Assembly (NCBI GenBank): GCA_021372775.1
Contig: JAJFTU010000248.1
Location: 1 to 38,882, forward strand
DNA length: 38,882 nt
Direction of reading: 5' to 3'
Source of the DNA: a bacterium
GTDB lineage: Bacteria; Acidobacteriota; Polarisedimenticolia; J045
The notes below the pieces were generated by a model. That model made no database searches. It was not told the DNA's origin and saw only the letters and a list, made by a program, of their open reading frames with translations. Below, in pieces: positions 1-8,064 of this stretch (position 1 is its first letter; every line of letters starts with the position of its first letter). The position numbers and the translations under genes were made by a program.

Positions 1-498
1 GAGGGCGGCGACGGCGCCGACGCCGGCCGAGAGCCCGTCCATCACGTCGATCAGGTTGAAGGCGTTCGTGACGCCCATGATCCAGAGCAGCGTCAGCGGG
101 TACTCGACCCAGTCGGGCAGATAGACGAGCTGGATGCGGACGCCGCCCTTGACGAGGACGAGCGCGGCCAGCAGCTGCCCGGCGAGCTTCGTGCGCGGGC
201 TCAGCGAGCCGAGGTCGTCCACGAGCCCGAGGACGAGGACGATCGATCCGCCGAGGAGCATCGCCAGCAGGTTCTGGTCGAAGCTGAAGGTCACGCTCAG
301 CGCGACGAGGACCCCGAGCGCCACGGCGAGGCCGCCGAGGTAGGCGACCGGCTCCCGCTGCGTCTTGAGCCGGCCGTCCGGACGGTCCACGATGCCGAAG
401 CGGAGCGCCGCCTCGCGGAAGCGGGGCGTGAAGAGACGCGCCGTCCCCCACGCGAGGAGGAGCGCGGCCGCGGCGAGGACGACGTCGAGCCATTCCAT
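1..498 (-). CDS. WecA/MraY-family polyprenyl-phosphate glycosyl-1-phosphate transferase (N-terminal 166 residues, cut by window edge)
   Basis: The frame stays open from ATG at 498 to the window edge, so the C-terminal half is missing. The protein begins MEWLDVVLAAAALLLAWG and has several hydrophobic segments. It carries the family signatures: LVDDLGSLSPRTKL (the Asp-Asp motif that contacts Mg2+ and the nucleotide sugar) and TNAFNLIDVMDGLSAG (the N-x-x-N-x-x-D-G-x-D-G-type motif). Enzymes of this family move a sugar-1-phosphate from a UDP-sugar onto undecaprenyl phosphate at the inner membrane and so start O-antigen, teichoic-type or exopolysaccharide chains. The start sits 4 bp after the stop of the GT2 gene, with GGAG inside that gene's last codons as ribosome site. 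It is the last visible gene of the pilus/glycan array. WecA/TagO type is more likely than MraY from its glycan neighbours, but this cannot be settled on half a protein. Confidence 0.88.
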   Translation of the reverse strand, partial: MEWLDVVLAAAALLLAWGTARLFTPRFREAALRFGIVDRPDGRLKTQREPVAYLGGLAVALGVLVALSVTFSFDQNLLAMLLGGSIVLVLGLVDDLGSLSPRTKLAGQLLAALVLVKGGVRIQLVYLPDWVEYPLTLLWIMGVTNAFNLIDVMDGLSAGVGAVAAL

Positions 499-502
499 CG
501 CG

Positions 503-1489
503 TCAGCTCCAGACGCCGCGCGGCGGCACGCCCCGCCGCCATTCGCCCCACGCGCCGACCCGGCGCCGATCGGCGCGGCGCGCGTAGAGGGCGCGCGCGA
601 AGGCGCCGCCGCAGCCGAAGAGCAGCCGGCGCGCCACGCGCGGGCGCTTCAGCAGCAGCGCCGCCCACAGCGCCGCCTCGCGCGCGAGCACGAACGGCGC
701 GTCGAGCAGCAGCGCGCCCCATCGGTCGTGGCGCAGCATCGTCAAGTAGCGGTTCCGCGCCGCCATCAGCGTCACGTCGTCGCCGCGCGAGAAGGAGCTG
801 CCGAGCCGTCCCGCCTTCGCCCCGCCGCCGCGCAGGTGGACCGCCTGCGCCCGCGGCTCGTAGACCGCCTTCCAGCCGGCGCGCCACGCGCGCCAGCCGA
901 TCTCGAGGTCCTCGGTGAAGGCGAAGAAGTCGGAGGAGAAGAAGTCGGCGCCGTCCGAGACGTCGCGGATCATCGTGCGCCGATAGAGCGCCGCGGCGCC
1001 GCAGGCGGAGAGGACCGGCCCCGGCCGCAGCAGCGACGCGTCGAGCGGCCGCCCGTAGCCGCGGTCCACGACCTTGCGCGAGCGGCCGAGGAAGAGCCCC
1101 GCGCTGTCCACCGTCGCGCCGTCCGGCCGCATCAGCCGGCCGGCGACGATCCCGACCCGCGGATCGGCGAACGCCGGCAGCGCCTGGGCGACGAAGTCGG
1201 GCGCGAGCCGCGCGTCGGGATTGAGCAGCAGGACGAACTCCCCCCGCGCGAGGGCGAGGGCGCGGTTGTGGCCGCCGGTGTATCCGTGGTTCCGCTCGAG
1301 GCGGACGATCCGCGCCGCGTCGCCGAAGCGGCGCGCCAGCGCGTTCGGCGTGTCGTCGGTCGAGGCGTTGTCCACGACGATCGTCTCGACCGGCGCGCCC
1401 TCCTGGGCGAGCGCCGAGCGCACGGCCTCCTCCGCGACGTCGCGGGAGTTCCACGTCAGGACGACGATGCTGACGAGAGGATCGGGCAT
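503..1489 (-). CDS. GT2 family glycosyltransferase (rhamnosyltransferase-like)
   Basis: This 328-residue protein has a GT-A fold. The nucleotide-sugar site is visible as SIVVLTWNS (7-15) and VDNASTDDT (39-47), followed by GGHNRAL (72-78) and the metal-binding NPDA (90-93, the DxD equivalent). The later segment FTEDLEIGWRAWRAGW is the ED/W-R acceptor-side motif typical of WbbL-like rhamnosyl- and related transferases. It probably adds one sugar to a lipid-linked intermediate on the cytosolic face of the membrane. Its ATG overlaps the stop of the upstream double-ligase gene by one base (TGATG), which implies translational coupling. The predicted WecA-type initiator follows 4 bp later. Donor and acceptor cannot be read from sequence. 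A long basic C-terminal tail may associate with the membrane. Confidence 0.9.
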   Translation of the reverse strand: MPDPLVSIVVLTWNSRDVAEEAVRSALAQEGAPVETIVVDNASTDDTPNALARRFGDAARIVRLERNHGYTGGHNRALALARGEFVLLLNPDARLAPDFVAQALPAFADPRVGIVAGRLMRPDGATVDSAGLFLGRSRKVVDRGYGRPLDASLLRPGPVLSACGAAALYRRTMIRDVSDGADFFSSDFFAFTEDLEIGWRAWRAGWKAVYEPRAQAVHLRGGGAKAGRLGSSFSRGDDVTLMAARNRYLTMLRHDRWGALLLDAPFVLAREAALWAALLLKRPRVARRLLFGCGGAFARALYARRADRRRVGAWGEWRRGVPPRGVWS

Positions 1490-4400
1490 CAGTTCAGCTT
1501 CAAGGATCGGAGTCTCTGGAGTTCGTCCGGCTCGAGCCGCAGCAGCGTCGCCTCGAGCGGGCTCGCCGGCTTGTAGCCGTCCCATTGCCGCGCCCGCCGC
1601 GCCAGTTCCGCGAACTGCGCCCGGGCCTCCTCGATTTTGCCCCCCTCGGCGAGAAGGCGCAGCAGGTCGAGCCGCGCGCCGAGGTAGTTCGGCTCGAGAT
1701 CGAGCGCGGCGCGGACGTCCCGCTCCGCCGCCGCGGCGTCGCCGAGGCTCGCGGCCAGGCGTCCGCGCCCCCGTCTGAGCGGCGCGCTCGTCGGCCGCGC
1801 GGCGATCGCCGCGTCCCACGCCGCGCGCGCCGCCGCGCAGGTCGAGCGCTCGGCGAGCGGACCGCGGCAGAGCGCGTCCTCGAACGTCGCGCGCTCCTCG
1901 AGGAACGCCGTTCCGCCGCGCGCCGCTTCGCCGGCCCGCTCGATCCCTTCGGCCGCGGCGGCCAGACGCCGCTGCGCCGGCCCGGAGGCCCCGCGCGCGA
2001 CCGCGATGTGCGCGACGACGCGCGCCGGATCGAGCGCCGCGGCGAGATCGGGCCGCCCTCCCCGCTGCGCGAAGTCGGCCCCCCACGGCGCCGCCTCGCC
2101 CGCGAGCAGCGCGACGACCGCCGCGACCGCGACGACGCAGCGCGAGGCGACGCCGAGCCGCAGCGCCCGCGCCCCCGCGCGTCCGCCGAGCGCGCCGAGC
2201 AGCGCGGCCGACGCGATCGCGACGGCCGGACGCGCGGCGAAGAGGTCGTCCACCAGCGCGTGCGCGCCGAACGCCGCGAGCGCCGCCAGCGCGCCCGCCT
2301 CGGCGCCCCAGTCCTCGCCGCGCGAGCGGACGGCGCGCGCCGCCCGCGCGACGCACCAGGCGAGCCCCGCGAGCAGCAGGATCCCGCCGACGACGCCGAG
2401 ATCGACGAACGGGGCGAGGAGGTCGCTGTGCGGCCCGAGGAACTGCTTCGCGTACTCCGCCGGCCCCTGCGGATCGCGGAAGGCGTAGCCGCGCGCCACG
2501 GCGGGGAACCCGCCCGGCCCGACGCCGAAGATCGGCCGGTCGCCGATCGCGGCGAGCGCCGCGCGCCAGATGCCGACGCGGCTGTACGGGAACGGCACGC
2601 CGTTCATGAAACGCCAGGCCAAGGCGCCGCCCCCGGCGGCGAGCCCCAACCCGACGAGGCCCCCGACGACCAATCGCTGCCTGCCGCGCGCGGCGACGAA
2701 GGCGAGAACCAGCCCTCCGGCGGCGAGCGCGAGCAGCGAGGCGCGCGCCGCGCCGAGCAGCCCCACGACGCAGAGCGCGCCGGCCGCCAGTCCCCAGCGG
2801 AAGCGCCATTTCCGGTCTTCGCCCAGCGCGTAGCCGCCGACGGCGAGTCCGGCGGCGACGAGGTAGGTCCCGATGTGGCCCGGATGAAGGAAGTCCCCCG
2901 CCGGACGGAGCGGGTCGGCGCGCAGCGGCACCTCGGCGTTGGCGAGATCGAAGCCGAGGAGGATCGCGCCGCGCTGCACCATCCAGAGCGCGCCGGCGAG
3001 CGCCGCCGAGGCGACGAAGACCCACAGCACGACCTGCGTCCACGAATCGTCGCCGCGCGCGACCTGCCACGAGAGGACGAGCACGGTCAAGGCGCCGACC
3101 AGGCCGAGAAGGCCGTCGCGCGCCATGCCGAGGTCGGGCGCGGCGAGCGTCGCCAACGCGGCCCAGAGCACGGCGGGAAGCAGCGCGACGATCGGGAGGA
3201 GCGGCAGCGAAACCTCCGGCCGCTCTTCGTCCGGCGCGCGCCGCGGCCACAGCAGCGCGAGGAGGCCGACGACGACGAGGATCTGCCGCCCGAGCCGCGC
3301 GCCGGGAAGCGCGCCCCCCTCGCCCCAGACCACCGCGAGCAGGACGAACGCCAAGGCGAGCATCGTCGCCGAGGCGGCGCCCGGGCGGAACCAGCGCTGC
3401 ACGAGCGTCGCCGCCAGCAGCGCCTGCAGCCCGAGCAGCAGCAGGTCCCAAAGCTCCCAGTCTTCGTTCGTCGCCGGCGTCGGAACGCCTCCGTACTCCA
3501 AGGGGCGCGAGCCGAGCCCCGCGGCGGCCAGCGAACTCTCCAACGCCGACGCCTGCGCGGCGAGCGCGCCGTCCGCCGGATGGCGCGCCGCGGCGAGCCG
3601 CAGATCGACGAGCGCCGGCCCCGGCTCGCCCGCGGCCAGCTCGGCGTCGGCCGCGAGATGGAACCCCGCGGGCGAGTAAGGGTCGAAGCGCTTCAGACGC
3701 GCCGCGACGTCCGCGGCCGCGGCCGCCGCCGTCCCGCCCGCCTTCGGCGCGGCGGCGAGCAGAAGTCGCCCGGCGTCGAGCTGCAGCGCGGGGGACGCCA
3801 ACGGAGAGCGGGCCGCCGTCAGCGCGTCGCGCGCCGCGCCGGCCGCGTCTCCGGCGACGAAGGCCGCGTCGGCGCGGTCGAGGGCACGGCGCGCGCGCGC
3901 CTCGAGCGCGTACCACGCGCCTCCGGCCGCGATCAGCGCCGCGAGCCCGCCGACCGCCGCGACGCGGACGACCCGCCGCGCCTTGGCGTTCCACGCGTCG
4001 TCCGGCGAAGACGACGACGCCGTCTCCCGCCGCCCGGCGGTCGGTCCGTCGTCGCCGAAGGCGATCCCCGCCAAGGCGGCGGCGGCCCACGAAACGCCCG
4101 GAAGGAAGAGCGTGAAGTCGAAGAGGTTGTGGGCGACGAAGGCGACGACCGCCGCCGCCGCGAACCGCCGCTCCTGGTCGGCCAGCGCGCGCCGGCGCCG
4201 CCAAGCCCACCACGCCCCCGCCGCGAGCGCGGCCGCCGCGGGCAGGCCGCCCTCGACCGCCAACTGCAGCCAGGCGTTGTGGGCGTAGACGGTCGGCAGA
4301 TCGTCCGGCCGCGCCACGTTCGGATAGACGGCGCCGAACCCGCCGAGCCCGAGTCCGGTCACGGGGCGCTCCCGCGCCGCGACGACGGCGCCGCGCCAGT

Positions 4401-5199
4401 TTCCCGCCCGCAGACGCAGCGGATTGCGCGGATTCGAGAGGCCAAGATCGTGCATCGGGCGCGCGGCCAGCACGCCGGCGAACAGCGCGGCGACGGCGAC
4501 GAGCGCGACGATCCACGCCGCGCGGCGCCGGCGCAGCGTCGAGAAGGCGAGCAGCGCGAGCAGTCCCGCGGCGCCGCCCAGCAGCGCGCCGAACGAACCG
4601 GTCAGGGCCAGCGCCGAGGCGAGCAGGACGGCCGCCGCCGCGACGAGCCACTTCCGCGAAGCGCCGCGCCACAGCAGGCCGCACGCGGCCAGCGCGAGGA
4701 CGAGCAGTCCGCCGAGCGCCGCGGGGAGCGTCTCCGTGCCGAACGGCCGCTGGTCGGCGAGGCGCGCCACGACGTCGGCGGGCGCCCCCGCCGCCGCGGC
4801 CGCGGCGGCCATGCGGCGCAGCAGGAAGAGCCGCTGCGCGACGCCGAGCGCCGCCTGCGCCGCGCCGACGAGGCTCCACGCCAGCGCCCTTCGCTCGCGG
4901 GGCGCGAAGCGCCGCGCGCAGAGAAAGACGGCGACGAGCGGCAGCGCTCCCGCGGCGACGGCCAGCGTGCGCAGCGGGGCGAGCGAGACGGCGGCGTTGA
5001 AGGCGAGGGCGGAGAGGGCGACGCCGACCGCGACGAAGGACGAGCCGAGGCGCAGCGCCGCGAGCGCCGCGAGGACGCAGGCGAGCGCGCCGGCCTCGGG
5101 ATACGCCTCCGGCGGAAACGCCGACGCCAGCGCCGCGGCGACGATCGCCGCCGCCGCTTCCAGGCGGACTCCGCTCCTCGCCTCCGCCGCTCCCATCAT
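1489..5199 (-). CDS. Twin O-antigen ligase/Wzy_C membrane protein with two ligase modules and two helical tails
   Basis: One uninterrupted frame of 1236 residues contains two successive copies of an O-antigen-ligase-like unit. Unit 1 (about 1-385) has many membrane segments, then the Wzy_C region NWRGAVVAARERPVTGLGLG (267-286) and periplasmic AHNAWLQLAVEGG (306-318), with His307 as the usual ligase histidine. Unit 2 (about 582-1035) repeats this as SRVGIWRAALAAIGDRPIFG (873-892) and GPHSDLLAPFVDLG (922-935), with His924. Each unit ends in a soluble Ala-rich helical, TPR-like tail (about 430-560 and 1050-1236). Family members move a lipid-linked glycan to lipid A core (WaaL), to pilin (PglL/TfpO) or to another chain (Wzy). 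No in-frame ATG or GTG lies at the junction (codons 560-599), so two overlapping genes are unlikely. The start overlaps the upstream stop (ATGA); a second ATG lies 3 bp later. The substrate is unknown. Confidence 0.85.
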   Translation of the reverse strand: MMGAAEARSGVRLEAAAAIVAAALASAFPPEAYPEAGALACVLAALAALRLGSSFVAVGVALSALAFNAAVSLAPLRTLAVAAGALPLVAVFLCARRFAPRERRALAWSLVGAAQAALGVAQRLFLLRRMAAAAAAAGAPADVVARLADQRPFGTETLPAALGGLLVLALAACGLLWRGASRKWLVAAAAVLLASALALTGSFGALLGGAAGLLALLAFSTLRRRRAAWIVALVAVAALFAGVLAARPMHDLGLSNPRNPLRLRAGNWRGAVVAARERPVTGLGLGGFGAVYPNVARPDDLPTVYAHNAWLQLAVEGGLPAAAALAAGAWWAWRRRRALADQERRFAAAAVVAFVAHNLFDFTLFLPGVSWAAAALAGIAFGDDGPTAGRRETASSSSPDDAWNAKARRVVRVAAVGGLAALIAAGGAWYALEARARRALDRADAAFVAGDAAGAARDALTAARSPLASPALQLDAGRLLLAAAPKAGGTAAAAAADVAARLKRFDPYSPAGFHLAADAELAAGEPGPALVDLRLAAARHPADGALAAQASALESSLAAAGLGSRPLEYGGVPTPATNEDWELWDLLLLGLQALLAATLVQRWFRPGAASATMLALAFVLLAVVWGEGGALPGARLGRQILVVVGLLALLWPRRAPDEERPEVSLPLLPIVALLPAVLWAALATLAAPDLGMARDGLLGLVGALTVLVLSWQVARGDDSWTQVVLWVFVASAALAGALWMVQRGAILLGFDLANAEVPLRADPLRPAGDFLHPGHIGTYLVAAGLAVGGYALGEDRKWRFRWGLAAGALCVVGLLGAARASLLALAAGGLVLAFVAARGRQRLVVGGLVGLGLAAGGGALAWRFMNGVPFPYSRVGIWRAALAAIGDRPIFGVGPGGFPAVARGYAFRDPQGPAEYAKQFLGPHSDLLAPFVDLGVVGGILLLAGLAWCVARAARAVRSRGEDWGAEAGALAALAAFGAHALVDDLFAARPAVAIASAALLGALGGRAGARALRLGVASRCVVAVAAVVALLAGEAAPWGADFAQRGGRPDLAAALDPARVVAHIAVARGASGPAQRRLAAAAEGIERAGEAARGGTAFLEERATFEDALCRGPLAERSTCAAARAAWDAAIAARPTSAPLRRGRGRLAASLGDAAAAERDVRAALDLEPNYLGARLDLLRLLAEGGKIEEARAQFAELARRARQWDGYKPASPLEATLLRLEPDELQRLRSLKLN

Positions 5200-6761
5200 C
5201 TCGATCCTTCGGCCGCCGCGCCGCCCGCGGCGCTCGGTCCGCGCGGCGGAACGCCCGCGTCCCGCGCCGTCCCCGACGGGGCGCCGGGCGCGGGCGTCGG
5301 CGTCGCCGGCGCCAGATCGTACGCCGTCACGTAGAACCACCGCTCTCCGCCGGGGAAGAGCCACTCGAAGCGGCACGACGAAAAGAGCTTCCCTTCGAGA
5401 TCGCCGAAGCGGGCCTCCGGCGTGCCGGGAATCGGCGAGACCGCGACGTGGACCTTCGGCCGCCGCCGCGCGGCGTACTCCCACTCGCGGCCGGCGCGGC
5501 GGAACGGCACGATCGCCGGCGTCGCCAGGCCGTTGAGGTCGAGCACGGGCCGGTCGGTGACCCAGCCCATCAGCCCGATGTCGTGCAGCGCGATCAGGTC
5601 TCCCGGCGCCGTGCGCCGCGCGACCTCGGCGGCGAGCGGCGCGACGCACTGGTCCATCGAGCGGGCGTAGGCGCGGGTCCGCGGCGCAACGACCGTCGCC
5701 GCGAAGACCGCCTCGAACGCCAGCGCGGCGAGGCACGCGCCGACGGCCACGGCGCGCCGCCGCGGCGCCGCCGCACCCGCCGCGCGGGCGATCGCCGCCG
5801 CGCCGAACGGAACGACGGCGGCGACGAGCGGCGCGACGTAGCGCGTGTAGACGACCACGCCGTAGAGGGCGTAGATGCCGGCCAGCCCCGCGGCGAACAG
5901 CAGCGCCGCGCGTCCGGACGCGGCGTCGTCGTCGGCCCCGCGCGCGCGGCGCAGCGCCTCCCACAGCCCCGCCGCGATGAACAGCGCCTGCGTCGAGCCG
6001 AGCACCGCGCCGGTGCGCGCGAGCGAGGCGACGATCCCGGCGAGGCTCTCCCCCGGCCCCTTGGCGATGGCGGTGGACGGAACGGGCGAGCCCCAAACGG
6101 CGAGCGAGAAGGCGAGCCACGCCGCGCCGAAGACCGCCGTCGGCGCGACGAGCGACGCGGCGCGGCGCAGCGTCCGTCCGCGGCGCGTCGTCCACTCCGC
6201 GAGCAGGACGGCGCACGGCAGAACGGCGAGCTCGGGCCGCGCCAACGGCGCGAGCGCCAAGAGCGCCCCGGAGCCCCACGCCGCGCGTTTCGACGTTCCG
6301 GCGTCGAGCCGCAGCGCCAAGCCCCACGCCGCGAGCGCGGCGGCGAGCCCCGCCTCCATCCCGCTCCACGACCAGCGGACGATCCACGGATCGAGCGCCA
6401 GCGCCGCGAACGCGATCCAGCGGGCCCGCTCCCCGCCCAGACGCCGCGCGAGCTCCATCCCGCCGCCGAGGGCGGCGAGCCAGGCGAGGGCGGAGAGCAC
6501 TTGCGCCGCGGCCGGAGAGAGTAGCCCGACCTTCCCCCGCCCGAGCAGCGAGAAGAACCAGATCGGCGAGCTGGCGACGTTGACCGCCTCGCCCGCGTTG
6601 AAGCCCCATCCGCGCCCCTCGAGAACGTTGCGGGCCATGCGGAGGTAGATGTAGAGATCGTCGGTGCGGAAGACGCCGCACAGCAGCCACGCCGCCGCGA
6701 GCGCGGCCGGCGGCAGGAGCCACGGCGCGAGCCGCCGGACGGCGGTGGCGTTCCCGTTCAT
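5196..6761 (-). CDS. GT-C type polytopic membrane glycosyltransferase
   Basis: This 521-residue protein has about ten or more hydrophobic segments and a soluble C-terminal domain. Its first extracytoplasmic loop carries DDLYIYLRMARNVLEGRG (34-51) followed by WGFNAGE. This is the acidic-pair motif of GT-C enzymes that use polyprenyl-phosphate sugars, similar in layout to the arabinofuranosyltransferase/LA_3751-like group. The C-terminal part (about 360-500) contains LIALHDIGLMGWVTDRPVLD, a segment common to this family. The ATG at 6761 is preferred because the hydrophobic N-terminus begins directly after it. Its stop overlaps the start of the twin ligase (ATGA). It lies 73 bp after the second pilin gene. 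A role in building or transferring a surface glycan is inferred from family and neighbours; donor and acceptor are unknown. Confidence 0.78.
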   Translation of the reverse strand: MNGNATAVRRLAPWLLPPAALAAAWLLCGVFRTDDLYIYLRMARNVLEGRGWGFNAGEAVNVASSPIWFFSLLGRGKVGLLSPAAAQVLSALAWLAALGGGMELARRLGGERARWIAFAALALDPWIVRWSWSGMEAGLAAALAAWGLALRLDAGTSKRAAWGSGALLALAPLARPELAVLPCAVLLAEWTTRRGRTLRRAASLVAPTAVFGAAWLAFSLAVWGSPVPSTAIAKGPGESLAGIVASLARTGAVLGSTQALFIAAGLWEALRRARGADDDAASGRAALLFAAGLAGIYALYGVVVYTRYVAPLVAAVVPFGAAAIARAAGAAAPRRRAVAVGACLAALAFEAVFAATVVAPRTRAYARSMDQCVAPLAAEVARRTAPGDLIALHDIGLMGWVTDRPVLDLNGLATPAIVPFRRAGREWEYAARRRPKVHVAVSPIPGTPEARFGDLEGKLFSSCRFEWLFPGGERWFYVTAYDLAPATPTPAPGAPSGTARDAGVPPRGPSAAGGAAAEGSR

Positions 6762-6834
6762 GGCGGAGATTGTGCGCCAGATCGCCGCGCCGCGGCGAGG
6801 GATCGTCGAGCCGCCGAGCGCTTCGCCGGGTGCG

Positions 6835-7290
6835 TCAGCGATCGGGGCTGGCGGTGAAGACGCCGTCCACGTAGACGATGTCGTTCTCGTAGTGATCGCG
6901 GCTCGCGCGCGAGATGTCGGCCGGCCCCATCGCGCCGTCGTTGCCGTAGCTGCGCAGCGTGTAGTCGTGCTGGTCGGTGCTGTAGACCAGATCGTGCCGC
7001 CACGCGTCCTGGACGTCCGCAACTTGGATCGCCCCTCCGCTGAGCGCGGTCTTCAGCGTGGCGCCGGCGCTCCCGTCCTGCGGCATGTAGGAGTAGTCCA
7101 TCTGGTAGGCGTGGATCGCCGAACCGACGGTGCGCATCGTCGCCATCGTCTTCGTCTGCCGGGAGCGGTCGAGCGCCCCCCGCAGGTTCACCACCGCGAT
7201 CGCGGCCAGGATGCCGATGATCGCCACGACGATCAGCAGCTCGACGAGGGTGAAGCCGTCCTCGCGTCGCCGGGCATGGAACGATTTCAT
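6835..7290 (-). CDS. GspG-like type IV pilin, second of a tandem pair
   Basis: A 151-residue prepilin. The leader MKSFHARRREDG is cut after Gly12, leaving mature FTLVELLIVVAIIGILAAIA with Glu at mature position 5, the classic class III signal and assembly helix. The C-terminal half reads DAWRHDLVY, then YTLRSYGNDGAMGPAD and NDIVYVDG. This is the pattern of the GspG major pseudopilin, whose loop binds calcium, not that of Neisseria or Pseudomonas PilA with its disulfide loop; there is no cysteine. It lies 85 bp downstream of the first pilin gene, separated by a strong hairpin, and has its own AGGGGAGG-like ribosome site. It may be a second structural pilin or a minor one. Membership of a type II secretion system is less likely because every neighbour is a pilus gene. 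Confidence 0.9.
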   Translation of the reverse strand: MKSFHARRREDGFTLVELLIVVAIIGILAAIAVVNLRGALDRSRQTKTMATMRTVGSAIHAYQMDYSYMPQDGSAGATLKTALSGGAIQVADVQDAWRHDLVYSTDQHDYTLRSYGNDGAMGPADISRASRDHYENDIVYVDGVFTASPDR

Positions 7291-7322
7291 CGCCGACCTC
7301 CCCTGCCGTCCGGATACAACAC

Positions 7323-7364
7323 GGGCCGGGGACGGCGCCCGGAAGGCGCCGCGAGCCCCGGCCC
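7323..7364 (-). other. Strong nested hairpin between the two pilin genes
   Basis: The arms GGGCCGGGG (7323-7331) and CCCCGGCCC (7356-7364) pair perfectly, and an inner GGCGCC/GGCGCC pair lies between them. The stem falls 11 bp past the stop of the first pilin gene on the transcribed strand. The following bases are only weakly T-rich (GTGTTGTATCC). A partial terminator or an RNA-stabilising 3' end that makes the first pilin mRNA more abundant is the likely role. Confidence 0.6.
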
Positions 7365-7375
7365 GCGATGAATCG

Positions 7376-7852
7376 TTACTTCTGGACGCCTTCCGGCCAC
7401 TGCACGAACTGCCCGCCGGAGAAGATGATCGACGCGGTGAACGCTTGCGTCGCACCGGTCGCAGTCGACGGTTCGCTGGAAGCGGCCTGCCCCCCCTTGC
7501 CGGTGGACCAGATCGTGTAGAGGGAGCCGTCGGCCGAGACGTAGCCCATCGGCTTCGCCCAGCCGTCCTTGACGGGCAGGTTCTTCATGTAGACCGGGGT
7601 CAACATGCCGGCCATCTGGCCCGTGCCGGTGTCGTCGCTGAGGGCCACGGCGGTGTGCTGCGGGTACTTGTTGTTGTCCACGGCGTAGGCCTCGACGGCC
7701 GTGCCGATGGAGCGCATGTCGGCCATCGTCCGCTTCTGCTTGCCGCGGTCGATCGCGTTGAGCAGGTTCGGAATCGCGATGGCGGCGATGATGCCGATGA
7801 TCGCCACGACGATCAGCAGCTCGATCAGGGTGAAACCACGATTCTTCTTCAT
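7376..7852 (-). CDS. pilA: Type IV pilin (GspG-like), probable major pilin
   Basis: A 158-residue prepilin with a short leader MKKNRG and mature FTLIELLIVVAIIGIIAAIA, with Glu at mature position 5. The globular part has KDGWAKPMGY and SLYTIWSTGKGG, the GspG-type calcium-loop layout, and no cysteines. Residues 121-142 form a Ser/Thr/Ala/Pro-rich low-complexity stretch (for example AASSEPSTATGATQAFTAS), the kind of segment that is O-glycosylated in neisserial pilins. It follows pilS-pilR and sits behind a sigma-54 promoter with a good ribosome site (GGGAGGTGA). This makes it the best candidate for the regulated major pilin. The symbol rests on context; sequence alone would also allow a type II pseudopilin. 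Confidence 0.9.
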   Translation of the reverse strand: MKKNRGFTLIELLIVVAIIGIIAAIAIPNLLNAIDRGKQKRTMADMRSIGTAVEAYAVDNNKYPQHTAVALSDDTGTGQMAGMLTPVYMKNLPVKDGWAKPMGYVSADGSLYTIWSTGKGGQAASSEPSTATGATQAFTASIIFSGGQFVQWPEGVQK

Positions 7853-7891
7853 GTCGCGTCACCTCCCAGGAAGGTTCCCGGCGCTTCTTTT

Positions 7892-7907
7892 AGCAAACCT
7901 GCTGCCA
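7892..7907 (-). promoter_or_regulatory. Sigma-54 (RpoN) promoter of the pilin genes
   Basis: The minus strand reads TGGCAGCAGGTTTGCT. It has GG at -24 and GC at -12 with exactly the required spacing, and TTGCT matches the -12 consensus. Predicted transcription starts near 7881, leaving a leader of about 28 nt with GGGAGGTGA before the pilin ATG at 7852. It fits the adjacent NtrC-type activator gene. Confidence 0.75.
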
Positions 7908-8021
7908 CCGCCCCGGAGGCGCCGCGACCCGCGGCGATGGCCGTTGTTGGGCGATATTTCCCCGTTTCGGCGACGGCCCGCCCGCGCGGGGGGCCGCAAT
8001 TTGTCCCTGCCGTCCCGTCGC

Positions 8022-8040
8022 GGTGACATTTTGCGTCACC
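8022..8040. promoter_or_regulatory. Inverted repeat, candidate PilR enhancer site
   Basis: GGTGAC and GTCACC form a perfect 6-bp inverted repeat with a 7-bp A/T-containing spacer. It lies about 115 bp upstream of the -24 element, the usual distance for an enhancer-binding protein of the NtrC family. No other dyad of this quality was noticed between pilR and the promoter. Binding by PilR is inferred from position only. Confidence 0.5.
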
Positions 8041-8064
8041 GCCCCCTCGGGATCGGCGTCCGGT

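Noticed and set aside
3430-3500. Two separate ligase genes joined only by a missed stop
   Set aside because: The frame is continuous and no ATG or GTG start lies near the junction. Kept as one gene; the sequencing-error possibility is noted in the finding.
1585-5334. A plus-strand open frame of over 1200 codons across the ligase region
   Set aside because: Its product is almost only Arg, Ala, Glu, Pro and Gly with no domain. It is the antisense shadow of a G+C-rich gene that has clear membrane and Wzy_C motifs on the other strand.
6835-7852. A type II secretion operon, because both pilins resemble GspG
   Set aside because: All machinery genes beside them are type IV pilus genes (PilM-Q, PilT with AIRNLIRE, PilS/PilR), and no other gsp gene is present.
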